From contig NZ_CP096981.1 in assembly GCF_002006355.2 (NCBI RefSeq), positions 62,001 through 126,000 on the forward strand: a DNA stretch of 64,000 bases, given 5' to 3'. This DNA comes from Clostridium felsineum DSM 794. GTDB taxonomy: Bacteria; Bacillota; Clostridia; Clostridiales; Clostridiaceae. Made by a program: the position numbers and the translations under genes. Shown one piece after another: positions 50,619 through 59,914 of this stretch. Positions within the stretch are counted from its first letter, which is position 1. The number at the start of each line of letters is the position of its first letter. The notes under the pieces are model-generated. The model was not told the DNA's origin, did no database searches, and saw only the letters and a program-made list of their open reading frames with translations.

Positions 50619-52112
50619 ATGAATAAAATTAAATTAAGTATAAAGACAAGTAAAGATAAAAAACTGAAATACTATGTGTATAGAAGCATAAAAAAAGAAG
50701 ATGTATATAGCGGCTTAGAAGGCCTACAAGAGATAGAACCCGTAATTGTAGTAGATGAAAGTTTAGCTGAGATAAGCAATGTTAGAGTGGAGGATACTCT
50801 GATTTTAGATACCTCCTGTTCTGCTGAAAATAATATGATAAGGTACCTTTTAAAGCACACAGCTGTTAAAGATGAAAAATCAGCTTTACCTACTACTATT
50901 TCAATAAACTTTAATAATCCTGAGGAGTTCACTAATTATGAAAAAATAACTATTGACTTAAGCTTTGACAGTTCAGGAGCAATAAAACAAGCTATAGTAA
51001 CTAATAAGGATAAAACCAGTACTACCTACTCTACTCCAGCAGATATAGAGAACATTATAACTATGGAGGATGAAAGTATATATATAACTAATAAGCTAGC
51101 TTCAGATTATTATAATGTAACCTGCGATTATTATATTGAGGTCATAGAGGTAGAAGATTACACTTCTAAGGATACTCTTCCTGGTATTGTTTATTTAGGA
51201 CCTAATGCACATGGTTTAAATGCTCCCAAATTCACAATAACTAAGGATTTTTATACGGATGAAACTTCTTTAAAGGTACCCTATTTAAAATTACAAATTG
51301 ATGATGATTTTTCTGGACTATTTTATTACTATACGGTAATTGCCATAGACCATGATCTAAATGTATCAAACCCATCAGAGGTAATAATTGAAAGCTTAAA
51401 TCAAGCTGCTAGTGATATAAATTATACGCTTAGGTTATCAACAGATTATTCCTTTAAGGATTTAAAAGGGAATTGGACAGATATGCTCACGGGTTTAGGG
51501 AATGCTAGTTTAATTGAATTAGGTAAGCCAGGAACAGATAATTTTAAAAATTTTGGTGCTATAGTTTCAGATGATATTCCTATTTTCAAGGCTGGAGATA
51601 TTATAGTGAATAGTAATTATGTCAATTCCGACAATGTACTAGTAATTAAGTTTCCAAATGTATGGTATGAACATATTTACGATTCAAGAAAATGCAAGGC
51701 ATATGAACTTATGACTGTTATGAATAAGGATGTTTCAGAGGAAAGCCCTGCTATTTATGAAAGTGAATATGAAATAATTCCTATAGAAAAGCTTATTGTA
51801 ATAAAAAGAACTGCAACTAAGGACAATGCTCCTACTGTTCCCTCAAAAATAGGCGATGTTGGCAGCGAAATTATAAAAACCTACTTAAGAAAAAATGGAT
51901 TGTATTACGTAGAAAATCAGCATGGAGGCTGTCCTTACAATGTAGTTAGTTCAGATGCTTCCACAATAGTTATGAGTGATTTTTGTGACTTTTCTACTAT
52001 GGAAATAGACAACATAAATTGCAACTCAAATGAAAAATACAATTATACTTTTTATCTGTTTGACAGTTATGGAAGACAATCAAACCCTATTTCAGTACTT
52101 GTAAGTTTATAG
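50619..52112 (+). CDS. Baseplate/adhesin protein with FN3-like strands (497 aa)
   Basis: AAAGGAG precedes the ATG. Beta-rich throughout. Residues ~195-265 have a fibronectin-like pattern (FSGLFYYYTVIAIDHDLNVSNPSEV) and the last strand pair is YNYTFYLFDSYGRQSNPISV, typical of FN3 ends. The middle (SLIELGKPGTDNF) may be a separate domain. It carries one 14-bp repeat variant at 51620. No signal peptide. Structural role inferred from context. Confidence 0.6.
   Translation: MNKIKLSIKTSKDKKLKYYVYRSIKKEDVYSGLEGLQEIEPVIVVDESLAEISNVRVEDTLILDTSCSAENNMIRYLLKHTAVKDEKSALPTTISINFNNPEEFTNYEKITIDLSFDSSGAIKQAIVTNKDKTSTTYSTPADIENIITMEDESIYITNKLASDYYNVTCDYYIEVIEVEDYTSKDTLPGIVYLGPNAHGLNAPKFTITKDFYTDETSLKVPYLKLQIDDDFSGLFYYYTVIAIDHDLNVSNPSEVIIESLNQAASDINYTLRLSTDYSFKDLKGNWTDMLTGLGNASLIELGKPGTDNFKNFGAIVSDDIPIFKAGDIIVNSNYVNSDNVLVIKFPNVWYEHIYDSRKCKAYELMTVMNKDVSEESPAIYESEYEIIPIEKLIVIKRTATKDNAPTVPSKIGDVGSEIIKTYLRKNGLYYVENQHGGCPYNVVSSDASTIVMSDFCDFSTMEIDNINCNSNEKYNYTFYLFDSYGRQSNPISVLVSL
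51620..51633 (+). promoter_or_regulatory. 14-bp dyad repeat (one change) inside the 497-aa gene
   Basis: TGTCAATTCCGACA, encoding V-N-S-D. Confidence 0.45.
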
Positions 52113-52121
52113 GAGGCAGTT

Positions 52122-52589
52122 ATGTTAACCTTTAATTTAAAAAAAGAGAATCTATTAACCTTTAAGAGGATGGACGATTTAAATGTACTAGGATATAAGC
52201 TTTTACTTAAGGATACAATTGGGAACACACATGTACTGGACACTATAAAGAATCCCAATAATGCAAGTCCAGTACTTCATAGAACTATCCTTAATTATCA
52301 AAAGAATTCTACTTATGTTATGCCAAAGGATATTTATTACAGCTTTGATTGTCCTGTAAAGGTATATGTAAATAACATTGAGCTAACTAATGTTCAATAC
52401 AATTATTCTTATAATTTAAATACATTAACAATACTTTTAAATAATGTTACTGACAAGGATCTAATAGAAGTTAGTTATTACAAGGATGAAATACAGTATG
52501 TAGTAAATAATCCTAACAAATTTGTTTATTATATTGAACCAATTATTAATTTCACTCATAATATGGGCGATCATAATATTTTATTGTAG
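52122..52589 (+). CDS. Small baseplate protein with a fibre-type beta module
   Basis: 155 aa, AGGAGGCAGTT upstream. Residues ~70-140 follow the module used by the fibre genes of the other arm (VKVYVNNIELTNVQYNYSY, then LTILLNNVTDKDLIEVSYYKD), a link between the two arms. It overlaps no neighbour and ends 8 nt before the next start. Probably an accessory baseplate protein. Confidence 0.6.
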   Translation: MLTFNLKKENLLTFKRMDDLNVLGYKLLLKDTIGNTHVLDTIKNPNNASPVLHRTILNYQKNSTYVMPKDIYYSFDCPVKVYVNNIELTNVQYNYSYNLNTLTILLNNVTDKDLIEVSYYKDEIQYVVNNPNKFVYYIEPIINFTHNMGDHNILL

Positions 52590-52597
52590 GTGATACC

Positions 52598-53464
52598 ATG
52601 AATTATCAAACTGTAAATAATAAAATATACACCAAATACACTAGAACCAATGAAGAAAATCAGTTAAATGATATAAATTATTCTGACAAAATATTTTTTA
52701 CTTTTAATAATAATCTTTTTGTAAATTCAATGTTTACTAGTAAGGATAAGAATAGTGACTATGTAGATTTATCAATTTCTAAGTTTATTGATTATGATAA
52801 ATTTACAAAAACCTTTTTGGTTAACTCTGAAGCTATAACTGGTGAACTTTACACAATAAAGGTAACAAGTGCTTTTGGTGACAATGTACCTTTAAATGAT
52901 TTTTATTTAGTAGCAGATTGCTATGTACCTGTAGGTTCCAGTATTAAATACTTCATTTTAGATGAAAAAGCTAGAGTCTTCCCTATTAAGGAAAATATTA
53001 GTGAACCCTTGCATCTAGCTTCAGACATAACTAGCTTTACTATAAAATGTGTACTTACTAAAAATTCTATGGGGGAATCCCCTAAGATATATGGTTTATC
53101 TGTAATGTTTTTTGATGCTGCTATTGAAGCACAGTATGGCTTTATCAATCCGGACCTTAGGCGCTTTGATGAAGTAAATACAGGACTTACAGTTCTTACG
53201 CGTGATAGAGCCCAAAAGGATAAACTAGTTAAGGTTACTACTCCAACGGATATAACTAATTTAACCTATGATTCCTTAACGGGTAACCTTACAAAGGTAG
53301 AAACCACAAGTACTGAAGAAGGCTTTACTAATACGGATTTATTAAACTATGGAGCTTATGTAGATAGTAATAACGAAACTAAAACAGTGTTATTAAGCGT
53401 TTTAAGCTCATCTGTAAATAATGAAGCTGTAAATAATGAAATCAAATATAAATTTTTTGAGTAA
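52598..53464 (+). CDS. Baseplate/fibre accessory protein (288 aa)
   Basis: GTAGGTG upstream. Residues ~40-195 form a beta sandwich with FVNSMFTSKDKNSDYVDLS, VPLNDFYLVADCYVPVG and FTIKCVLTKNSMG (discoidin-like pattern). The last part contains a TYDSLTGNLTKVE unit like the YD-type cassettes of the leftward arm, then a helix. It looks like an extracellular adhesive protein of the particle. Not recognised at family level. Confidence 0.55.
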   Translation: MNYQTVNNKIYTKYTRTNEENQLNDINYSDKIFFTFNNNLFVNSMFTSKDKNSDYVDLSISKFIDYDKFTKTFLVNSEAITGELYTIKVTSAFGDNVPLNDFYLVADCYVPVGSSIKYFILDEKARVFPIKENISEPLHLASDITSFTIKCVLTKNSMGESPKIYGLSVMFFDAAIEAQYGFINPDLRRFDEVNTGLTVLTRDRAQKDKLVKVTTPTDITNLTYDSLTGNLTKVETTSTEEGFTNTDLLNYGAYVDSNNETKTVLLSVLSSSVNNEAVNNEIKYKFFE

Positions 53465-53473
53465 GGAGCAGTC

Positions 53474-53707
53474 ATGAGGATAGAAGAAAATACAAAAAAT
53501 CTTTATACAAAGCATCCTGATAGAATAGAAACTTATCTTATAAGAGTTATAAATAGATACTTTGATAGTGCAAAAATGGATATAACTTCTTCAAGGGAAG
53601 CTATTATAAATGAGGCTGTAAATCGAATGAAGAAGGATATAGTTCCAACTCTTAAGGAACTAATAGAAGAAGAGCTGAAAACAAAGGGGGAAGCTGATAA
53701 GTCATGA
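53474..53707 (+). CDS. Small helical protein of the baseplate operon
   Basis: 77 aa after AAGGAG. Highly charged helical protein (IETYLIRVINRYFDSAKMD; EAVNRMKKDIVPTLKELIEEEL). It overlaps the start of the next gene by 4 nt (ATGA), so the two are translationally coupled. It may dock the following coiled-coil proteins to the baseplate or act as an assembly chaperone. No family recognised. Confidence 0.6.
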   Translation: MRIEENTKNLYTKHPDRIETYLIRVINRYFDSAKMDITSSREAIINEAVNRMKKDIVPTLKELIEEELKTKGEADKS

Positions 53708-55239
53708 ATATAGATTCTTTACTAGAAAAAAAAGAACTTATGACTAAACTAAGATTTCAAAGTGGAATTACTGACATTACTGCTTTAACCAAGACCATGG
53801 GTGAGTTTTACAGAGATATAGCTAAAACCTTTAAATTCACTAATTTAATAAATGAAACCTTCCATAATCATATAGTTTTAAATACAGCAGAGCTTAAACA
53901 CATAAAAAATAATATAAATTATATTAATAATAAAATTTCATCGCTAAAAGCAACTATTAATGGGCTTTCAAATCCTATTCATTATCATCAAGGATTTTAT
54001 GATACTAATAGTTTTGAGGATGATATGAATTTTTATAGAAATAGTTTGCCTTCAATTACCGCCTTAAACTGTAAATCAACTTTTGATGCTTATGAAAAAG
54101 CTATAACTCTCCCCTATTTACAAAGCAAAAATACCTTGATAGATGATAGTGGAAGAGCTTTGGCACAGCTTAGTATAAAAAGACATCTTAGTGATAAAAT
54201 ACCTTCAAACGGTAGCTTAAACAATGTGCTAGATACTTCAAAGGAAAATTATTGGTCAGAAAGTGTATTTAGTGACCAGCCTATAAAAGTAAATAAGACT
54301 GCACTAGCTTTAGAAAACTATGAATTAACCTATGGAGCCATATGCGAACTAGAAATAAACTATGACAAAGAAACTATAATAAATGAAATAGTATTAACGC
54401 CCTTTAGTGAATATCCCTTTGAACTTCTCAAAATAAGCTATACCTTAAGTGATGATCCTAATGAAGAATTGAAGGAATTAGTATATAAGGATAACGAGGA
54501 GGAGACTTTAAGAAATAAAATATTATTTGATACCTTAGTTTATAAATTTAAAGATATAAGGGTTAAGAAGGTTTATATTTTAATAAATCAAATTAATTAT
54601 ACAAAAAATGCAGCAGCACCTAAGCTACTTCAATACAGCTACGGTTTTTCTAATATTTCTATAAACTATAATCAGTTTGATGAAAGCGGTATATATGTAT
54701 CAAAGCCTATAGAACTTCCACATAATATTGAAAACTTGAGTATTTATACTGATGAAATACATCCAGAACTAGAAAACGGTAAAGTATTAACGGATATAGA
54801 ATATTACCTTACATACGAGGAAAATCCAATTTATACGGATTGGCTGCCTATACTTCCAATAAATAAAGATATAATCCTTTGTGAACTACTTAAAGTAGAT
54901 GAGGAAAATAAAAATATCCTATTACTTAGATTTGAGGCAGATGAAATATATGAGGTTTCAATAGATGGTGTACCTATGAATAGAGAAAGTGATTATGAAC
55001 TTTTACTATCGGACAATAGTGGACAAGTTTCTGGGATATATATACATGAATTTGATGCTGCTAAAAAATATACTGTGAATTATAGTCCTAGTAAAGCTTC
55101 TAAAACAATTTGTTTAGAAGATAAGAATATTGATTTTCTAAGGCTTAAAGCTATTATTAGGAGAAATAGCTATAAGTATGATTTTATAACTCCTAAACTC
55201 AATAAAATCGATTATTTAATTACTAAATATAATGCATAA
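53704..55239 (+). CDS. Paralogous arm protein 1 (coiled coil plus discoidin-like domain)
   Basis: 511 aa. Residues 1-90 are helical/coiled coil (LLEKKELMTKL; NNINYINNKISSLKATING). Then GSLNNVLDTSKENYWSESVF (residues ~165-190), the N-D-x-D-x-x-x-x-YW signature of F5/8 discoidin domains, followed by TYGAICELEINYDKETIINEIVL. A second beta unit begins ESGIYVSKPIELPHNIENLSI near 335. Three downstream genes share this architecture. Probably a set of receptor-binding arms of different specificity. Starts within the stop of the upstream gene. Confidence 0.65.
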   Translation: MNIDSLLEKKELMTKLRFQSGITDITALTKTMGEFYRDIAKTFKFTNLINETFHNHIVLNTAELKHIKNNINYINNKISSLKATINGLSNPIHYHQGFYDTNSFEDDMNFYRNSLPSITALNCKSTFDAYEKAITLPYLQSKNTLIDDSGRALAQLSIKRHLSDKIPSNGSLNNVLDTSKENYWSESVFSDQPIKVNKTALALENYELTYGAICELEINYDKETIINEIVLTPFSEYPFELLKISYTLSDDPNEELKELVYKDNEEETLRNKILFDTLVYKFKDIRVKKVYILINQINYTKNAAAPKLLQYSYGFSNISINYNQFDESGIYVSKPIELPHNIENLSIYTDEIHPELENGKVLTDIEYYLTYEENPIYTDWLPILPINKDIILCELLKVDEENKNILLLRFEADEIYEVSIDGVPMNRESDYELLLSDNSGQVSGIYIHEFDAAKKYTVNYSPSKASKTICLEDKNIDFLRLKAIIRRNSYKYDFITPKLNKIDYLITKYNA

Positions 55240-55265
55240 ATTCTATTACAGATTAGGAGGCTAAC

Positions 55266-56891
55266 ATGACTAAAAAAAATGATTGTATAAAAAATCTTTA
55301 TAATAAGCCCTCTTTTAAGTTTAGACCAGCTAAAAGTACGCCTATAGCAAAAGATTATAATAGTATGGTAAAAGAGGCATATGATGACCTGCAGCGTATT
55401 ATTAATAGTTTTACAAAAACTTACTATAACCTAGAAAAGCTATTTAAAAAAAGTGAGAATGAAAGAAATGAAATGAGAAGTAGTTTAAAATATATAGATT
55501 TAAAACTAAAAGATTTACAAGGTAAGGTAGAAGGAAATATAAGCTGTAGTGAAATTTTATTTGCTGACTACTTTTTAAATAAGGACTATACAGAAGGTGA
55601 ATTTACAGATGCGTATATAAACAGTGGAATGCTTACACTAAACATGAATTTAGAAAGTGAGGACATAAAAGATAGCAAAATAGAGATATTACCTTCAAGT
55701 AATGGCTTTCCTGGAAATACTCATATGGTTAATACTGAAAATGATGCTATACACTTTTTAGGTGAAAGCAATTTAAATATGGATCTAAACAATATTCTTG
55801 ACGATAGAGACGATACCTATTTTGAATATGAAATGTTTAATATTGATAAAGCTATTATAGATAAATGCCATAACTTAGGCTTTGAATACAAGGAAAAAGT
55901 ACCTTTTAATGCTAAGGATAATTGTTTAAAGCTTACCTTTAAAATAAGCTTAGAGGAGCCAAAATTTTTCAATTGCTTAAGCTTAGCACCTTATGTCCCT
56001 TTAAATAGCGACTTTAATTCTGCGAGTATAAAGAAATTTATAATATCTGATGGTTTAAATACCCTTCAGGACATACCAGTAAATAGGCCTTTTTCTGAAA
56101 ATATGCTGCTTATATTTAAACCACAGCTGGTAGCATTTGTAATAGTTGAGTTACAGCAGATTTCAAGCTATGATGGAAAAATTGGACATTTTTATTTCAC
56201 TGATGCTGGTGATTCATCTATATTTGAAGCTGAAAATACCTTGAATTGCCATAGAATAAACGGAACAAATCCTTCAATAGAAAACCTAGGCATGAAATAT
56301 GATAATGAGTTAAAAAAGTATACGGGTCCTAAAAACTTTAATGAAGCAAACTGCAAAATAACATATTTAGATAATGAAACTATAAAAAAGAAGCTGTTTT
56401 ATGAACCTAAATATACTTTAAGTGCAAGGTGCAGTACAGAAATTATTGATGCAAAAAGATACCTAATAGGAATAAAAAATGTAGCTCTTTTAAATTATAG
56501 CTTTAGAGAAAGTGGCACATACATTTCAAAAACCTTTCAGGTTAAACAGGGAGTTAAAGCTATAATCTTAGATTCACAAGAGTTTATACCTGAAGCTTTT
56601 GATAAAGGAAAATATATTAGTTACTTTGTATGCTTTAATGGTGATAATGACTGGATTGAAATTTTTCCAAAGCATAGAGCCTCTGAGGGTAACTTTTCAA
56701 TAGAACTAAACAGCTCAATAACTGAGGATGAAAGAAAAATTAATACCCTTTACCTTGAAAAACCTTATGAAGCAACCTCAATAAACTTAAAAATAGTTTT
56801 AGCAAGGCCAGTAGATAAAGCTTCAATGACACCTATAGTTTATTCATATAATTTAGATATTTTGACTAGAGGTGATTCAATTGAATATTAG
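55266..56891 (+). CDS. Paralogous arm protein 2 (541 aa)
   Basis: AGGAGG upstream. Same layout as the previous gene: a basic N-terminal segment (KPSFKFRPAKSTPIAKDYN), a coiled coil (residues ~30-90, TYYNLEKLFKKSENERNEM), NNILDDRDDTYFEYEMF discoidin-like signature near 175 and a RESGTYISKTFQVKQGVKAI second unit near 418. The core differs from its paralogues. The last ten codons overlap the start region of the next gene. Confidence 0.65.
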   Translation: MTKKNDCIKNLYNKPSFKFRPAKSTPIAKDYNSMVKEAYDDLQRIINSFTKTYYNLEKLFKKSENERNEMRSSLKYIDLKLKDLQGKVEGNISCSEILFADYFLNKDYTEGEFTDAYINSGMLTLNMNLESEDIKDSKIEILPSSNGFPGNTHMVNTENDAIHFLGESNLNMDLNNILDDRDDTYFEYEMFNIDKAIIDKCHNLGFEYKEKVPFNAKDNCLKLTFKISLEEPKFFNCLSLAPYVPLNSDFNSASIKKFIISDGLNTLQDIPVNRPFSENMLLIFKPQLVAFVIVELQQISSYDGKIGHFYFTDAGDSSIFEAENTLNCHRINGTNPSIENLGMKYDNELKKYTGPKNFNEANCKITYLDNETIKKKLFYEPKYTLSARCSTEIIDAKRYLIGIKNVALLNYSFRESGTYISKTFQVKQGVKAIILDSQEFIPEAFDKGKYISYFVCFNGDNDWIEIFPKHRASEGNFSIELNSSITEDERKINTLYLEKPYEATSINLKIVLARPVDKASMTPIVYSYNLDILTRGDSIEY

Positions 56892-58401
56892 TGAACTTCA
56901 ATTCAAATTAAAGAAAATGGAGATAGTTAAAAAACTTATAAAAAAAGGCATTACTCCAACCTCAGCTAAAGTAAACCAATATATTAAAGAGTTTTATAGT
57001 GATAAGTGCTTAGGGGCGCCCTACTTTACTCCAATAAAAGATAAACCTCATGATATTTCTAATTCTAAGACCTATAACTATATGTTTAGTAGTTTAGGTG
57101 AGGATTTAAATGTACTTTTTAAAGCAAAACCAGAAGATAGTCTTAATGAATATTACCTTAATGAAAGTACTGTAGTTAAAAAAGCTACAGAAAAAACTAT
57201 ATTAGAATTTTATAATCTTCAGGATTCAATAAAACTCAATAAATCTTGCGACAGCTTTTGTCAGGTCTTTGACAACTTTTATAATATAGATTTTGTGGGA
57301 GATATAAAAAGAAATATTCCTTCTACTAATGCTTTTGTTGACTTGATTAAAGGCACGGTACAAATAGATAATTTTGAAACTGAAAATATATATGTAAGCA
57401 AACCTATAGATTTCAATTTTTTAGTAGATACCTTGATTTTTCAGCCTACAGATTCAAGCTTACCAAACACAGAGCTTCACTACTATATAGGTATTGATAA
57501 TAACACTACTCCTGTTGATTGGCAGGAAATAATACCTAGTGTACCTTTTAATACTGGAAATTTAAATAGTGTAAGCACTTTACTAAATAAGGATAGCTTA
57601 GACTTTGGTGAGGAAATAGCTTCAAATAAAGTTGTACTTTATAAGTTATGTGGCATTAAGGATAACTTAAACTTAAACTCTATAAAATTAACTTTAGGCA
57701 ATGAAATGTGGCGTCTAGATGAAATTGATATTAATAAAGAAAACTACCTTCTCTCAATTAGTGATTATGATAAAAATAAAATAAGTACAACCTCCTATTT
57801 AGATGACGCAGCTCTTGATATTACTATAAAAAAAGGCGTTTATTATGTAATGACTAAGGAAATTTACTGTGATAAAGACTTAAAGCTAGAAAATGTAGTC
57901 CTTGAACTTACAGATACTAATAATAAGACCTATCTTCAAACAATGATTTTATTAAATAATACTGAATTAAAAACAAGAGATCTACCATTAAAGAAAGGTA
58001 AAAATACACTTCAAATTTTAATTTATTTATCCATGGATTATTGCAGCGAAAGCGCTGGCATAAAGCATAACCTAAACTTTAAAGAGTACTCTCTTAAAAC
58101 TTACGCTGAACCTCCAATGAAAAGAGTAAGTTATTATGATTTACTTAACAAAAATTATACTAAAAACCAAAATTACTTTTCTGTAGATGAAAACAATAAT
58201 ATTGTAGTTTCTATAGATCCAAAAAAGTACAGCGGTATTAAATATACTTTGAATTATAAAGTAATTGATACTAATAAGTTAAATAAACTTAATTTAAAGG
58301 ATGAGGGTATCTATTTAAGTTTTAGGGTTAAAGCTTCCCTTAAAAGTTCAGACAAAAGTGTATCCCCAGAAATATTAAATTACAGAATTATAGGAGTATA
58401 A
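56881..58401 (+). CDS. Paralogous arm protein 3 (506 aa)
   Basis: The TTG at 56881 is used as start because AGAGGTG stands at the right distance; a GTG at 56872 lies inside that site. N-terminal helices (LQFKLKKMEIVKKLIKKG), then DKCLGAPYFTPI and a shared unit FETENIYVSKPIDFNFLVDTLIF at ~170, with LHYYIGIDNNTTPVDWQEIIPSVPF as next strand pair. It lacks the clear discoidin signature but retains the YVSKPI unit of the family. C-terminal Ig-like strands (YKVIDTNKLNKLNLKDEGIYL). Confidence 0.6.
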   Translation: MNISELQFKLKKMEIVKKLIKKGITPTSAKVNQYIKEFYSDKCLGAPYFTPIKDKPHDISNSKTYNYMFSSLGEDLNVLFKAKPEDSLNEYYLNESTVVKKATEKTILEFYNLQDSIKLNKSCDSFCQVFDNFYNIDFVGDIKRNIPSTNAFVDLIKGTVQIDNFETENIYVSKPIDFNFLVDTLIFQPTDSSLPNTELHYYIGIDNNTTPVDWQEIIPSVPFNTGNLNSVSTLLNKDSLDFGEEIASNKVVLYKLCGIKDNLNLNSIKLTLGNEMWRLDEIDINKENYLLSISDYDKNKISTTSYLDDAALDITIKKGVYYVMTKEIYCDKDLKLENVVLELTDTNNKTYLQTMILLNNTELKTRDLPLKKGKNTLQILIYLSMDYCSESAGIKHNLNFKEYSLKTYAEPPMKRVSYYDLLNKNYTKNQNYFSVDENNNIVVSIDPKKYSGIKYTLNYKVIDTNKLNKLNLKDEGIYLSFRVKASLKSSDKSVSPEILNYRIIGV

Positions 58402-58403
58402 AT

Positions 58404-58652
58404 ATGATATATCCAATAGGTTTTAGAAGAAATAATAGGTATAGAGGACCTATAGAAAGTATTAAACAAACTGAAAATGTTAATGAACTTGTGATCAACA
58501 TAAACACTTTATATGAAGCCTTCAATAAACTTGAGAATAGTGCTTCAGAAATGCAAACATTAGCTTTTACTAATAATATAAACGAACTTCAAAAATTTAA
58601 AAACAGTATATCAAATTTAATGGAGGTAATGAAATATGGAACCTTTAAATAA
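58404..58652 (+). CDS. Small coiled-coil linker protein
   Basis: 82 aa, ATAGGAG before the ATG. Basic N-terminus (GFRRNNRYRGPIES) and a helical heptad-type body (VNELVININTLYEAFNKLENS, NINELQKFKNSISNLMEV). It overlaps the next gene by 17 nt, so they are coupled. Likely docks arm protein 4 to the baseplate, as the 77-aa protein may do for arm 1. Confidence 0.6.
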   Translation: MIYPIGFRRNNRYRGPIESIKQTENVNELVININTLYEAFNKLENSASEMQTLAFTNNINELQKFKNSISNLMEVMKYGTFK

Positions 58653-59865
58653 GCTTCCTTCAATAAAGAAAAAAAATATAGGCTATAGAACAGTAACAGA
58701 CAGCGCTCAGATTAATGATCTTCAAAATGAAGCTGTTAGCGATATATATTATCTTTTTAATAGAGCTAATAACCTAGAAAAAATCTTAAATGAAACCAAG
58801 GACATAATTAATATAGAAAATAAGTATCTCATATTAAGGTTAAAGGATATGGAAAATAAACTGGCAGTAATAACTGATAAATACCTTAATTTAAGTAGCA
58901 CAGATAAGATTAAAACTTTAAATCTATATCCAGATGACTGCTACATTGAAGAGAGCTCTTCTCCTGCATTTATAGATTTAGAAAATATGGATATAACCTT
59001 GAATATGAATTCTAGTACTTCAAAGATTAATATTTATGATGATAATTTTAAAACATCAATAGTACCTGAAAGCCTTAAGGTAGAAGTATATCCAATAGCT
59101 GATAATAAAAGTATTTTTGATAACAGTGTAATTAATGCCTTTAAAAAGGAAAGTAATTCATATTGGATTAGAAAAGTTATAACAGACAATTCTGTAAGTG
59201 AGGTTAATTGTACAATGACCATAACACTTCCTTATAGCACTATGATTTTACCTACTCTAAATACTATAATAATTAAACCCTATCCTAGTGGTTCTGTAGA
59301 TATTACAAATGTAGAATACAGCTTAGATGGAGATTTTGTTACATTACCTGCCTTCCAAAACTACAACAGAGATTTAAATCTTCAGTGCAGCACTGTGTTT
59401 GGTGATTCTTATGATACAAATGCTTTAAATGAAGTTCCAAGTGTAAAGTTTAATTTTAAAGAACTTAATGCCACTAAAATTAGAATATCCTTTAAGCAAA
59501 AACACTATGTGGATTCAGAAAATGGAGGTAGGATTTTTTATATTGGAGCCAAGAATATAGAAGTTTTAAATTGTAAATATACTGATGACTACTCTATATT
59601 TTATTCTAAGGCTGACTTTTCAGGAGAAACAGGTTCAATACAGTTAAATGATATTAATTTGGTATTAAATAATTGTAATGAAGTTAATAATAATCAATTT
59701 GAAACCAGTTTGTACTATGTAGATGATAATAATATTTCTCATATAATTAATGATAAGCTGCCATGTACAATTCCTACTAAGCAAATACTTATCAAAAGTA
59801 AGTTATACAATGGGGATATAGTCCCTGATGTAAATAGAATAGCTATTAAATACTCTGTTTTATAA
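58636..59865 (+). CDS. Paralogous arm protein 4 (409 aa)
   Basis: GGAGG upstream, starting within the end of the 82-aa gene. Helical start (residues ~20-80: NDLQNEAVSDIYYLFNRANNLEKIL), then a beta domain with AFKKESNSYWIRKVI near 175 (the YW signature of the family) and LNTIIIKPYPSGSVDITNVEYSLDG. The second unit (CKYTDDYSIFYSKADF) corresponds to the YVSKPI unit. It is shorter than its paralogues (511, 541 and 506 aa). Confidence 0.6.
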   Translation: MEPLNKLPSIKKKNIGYRTVTDSAQINDLQNEAVSDIYYLFNRANNLEKILNETKDIINIENKYLILRLKDMENKLAVITDKYLNLSSTDKIKTLNLYPDDCYIEESSSPAFIDLENMDITLNMNSSTSKINIYDDNFKTSIVPESLKVEVYPIADNKSIFDNSVINAFKKESNSYWIRKVITDNSVSEVNCTMTITLPYSTMILPTLNTIIIKPYPSGSVDITNVEYSLDGDFVTLPAFQNYNRDLNLQCSTVFGDSYDTNALNEVPSVKFNFKELNATKIRISFKQKHYVDSENGGRIFYIGAKNIEVLNCKYTDDYSIFYSKADFSGETGSIQLNDINLVLNNCNEVNNNQFETSLYYVDDNNISHIINDKLPCTIPTKQILIKSKLYNGDIVPDVNRIAIKYSVL

Positions 59866-59914
59866 AACTTGAGATATTAAGGATGTTTGTTTCTAAGGAA
59901 AGGAATGTAACGCC

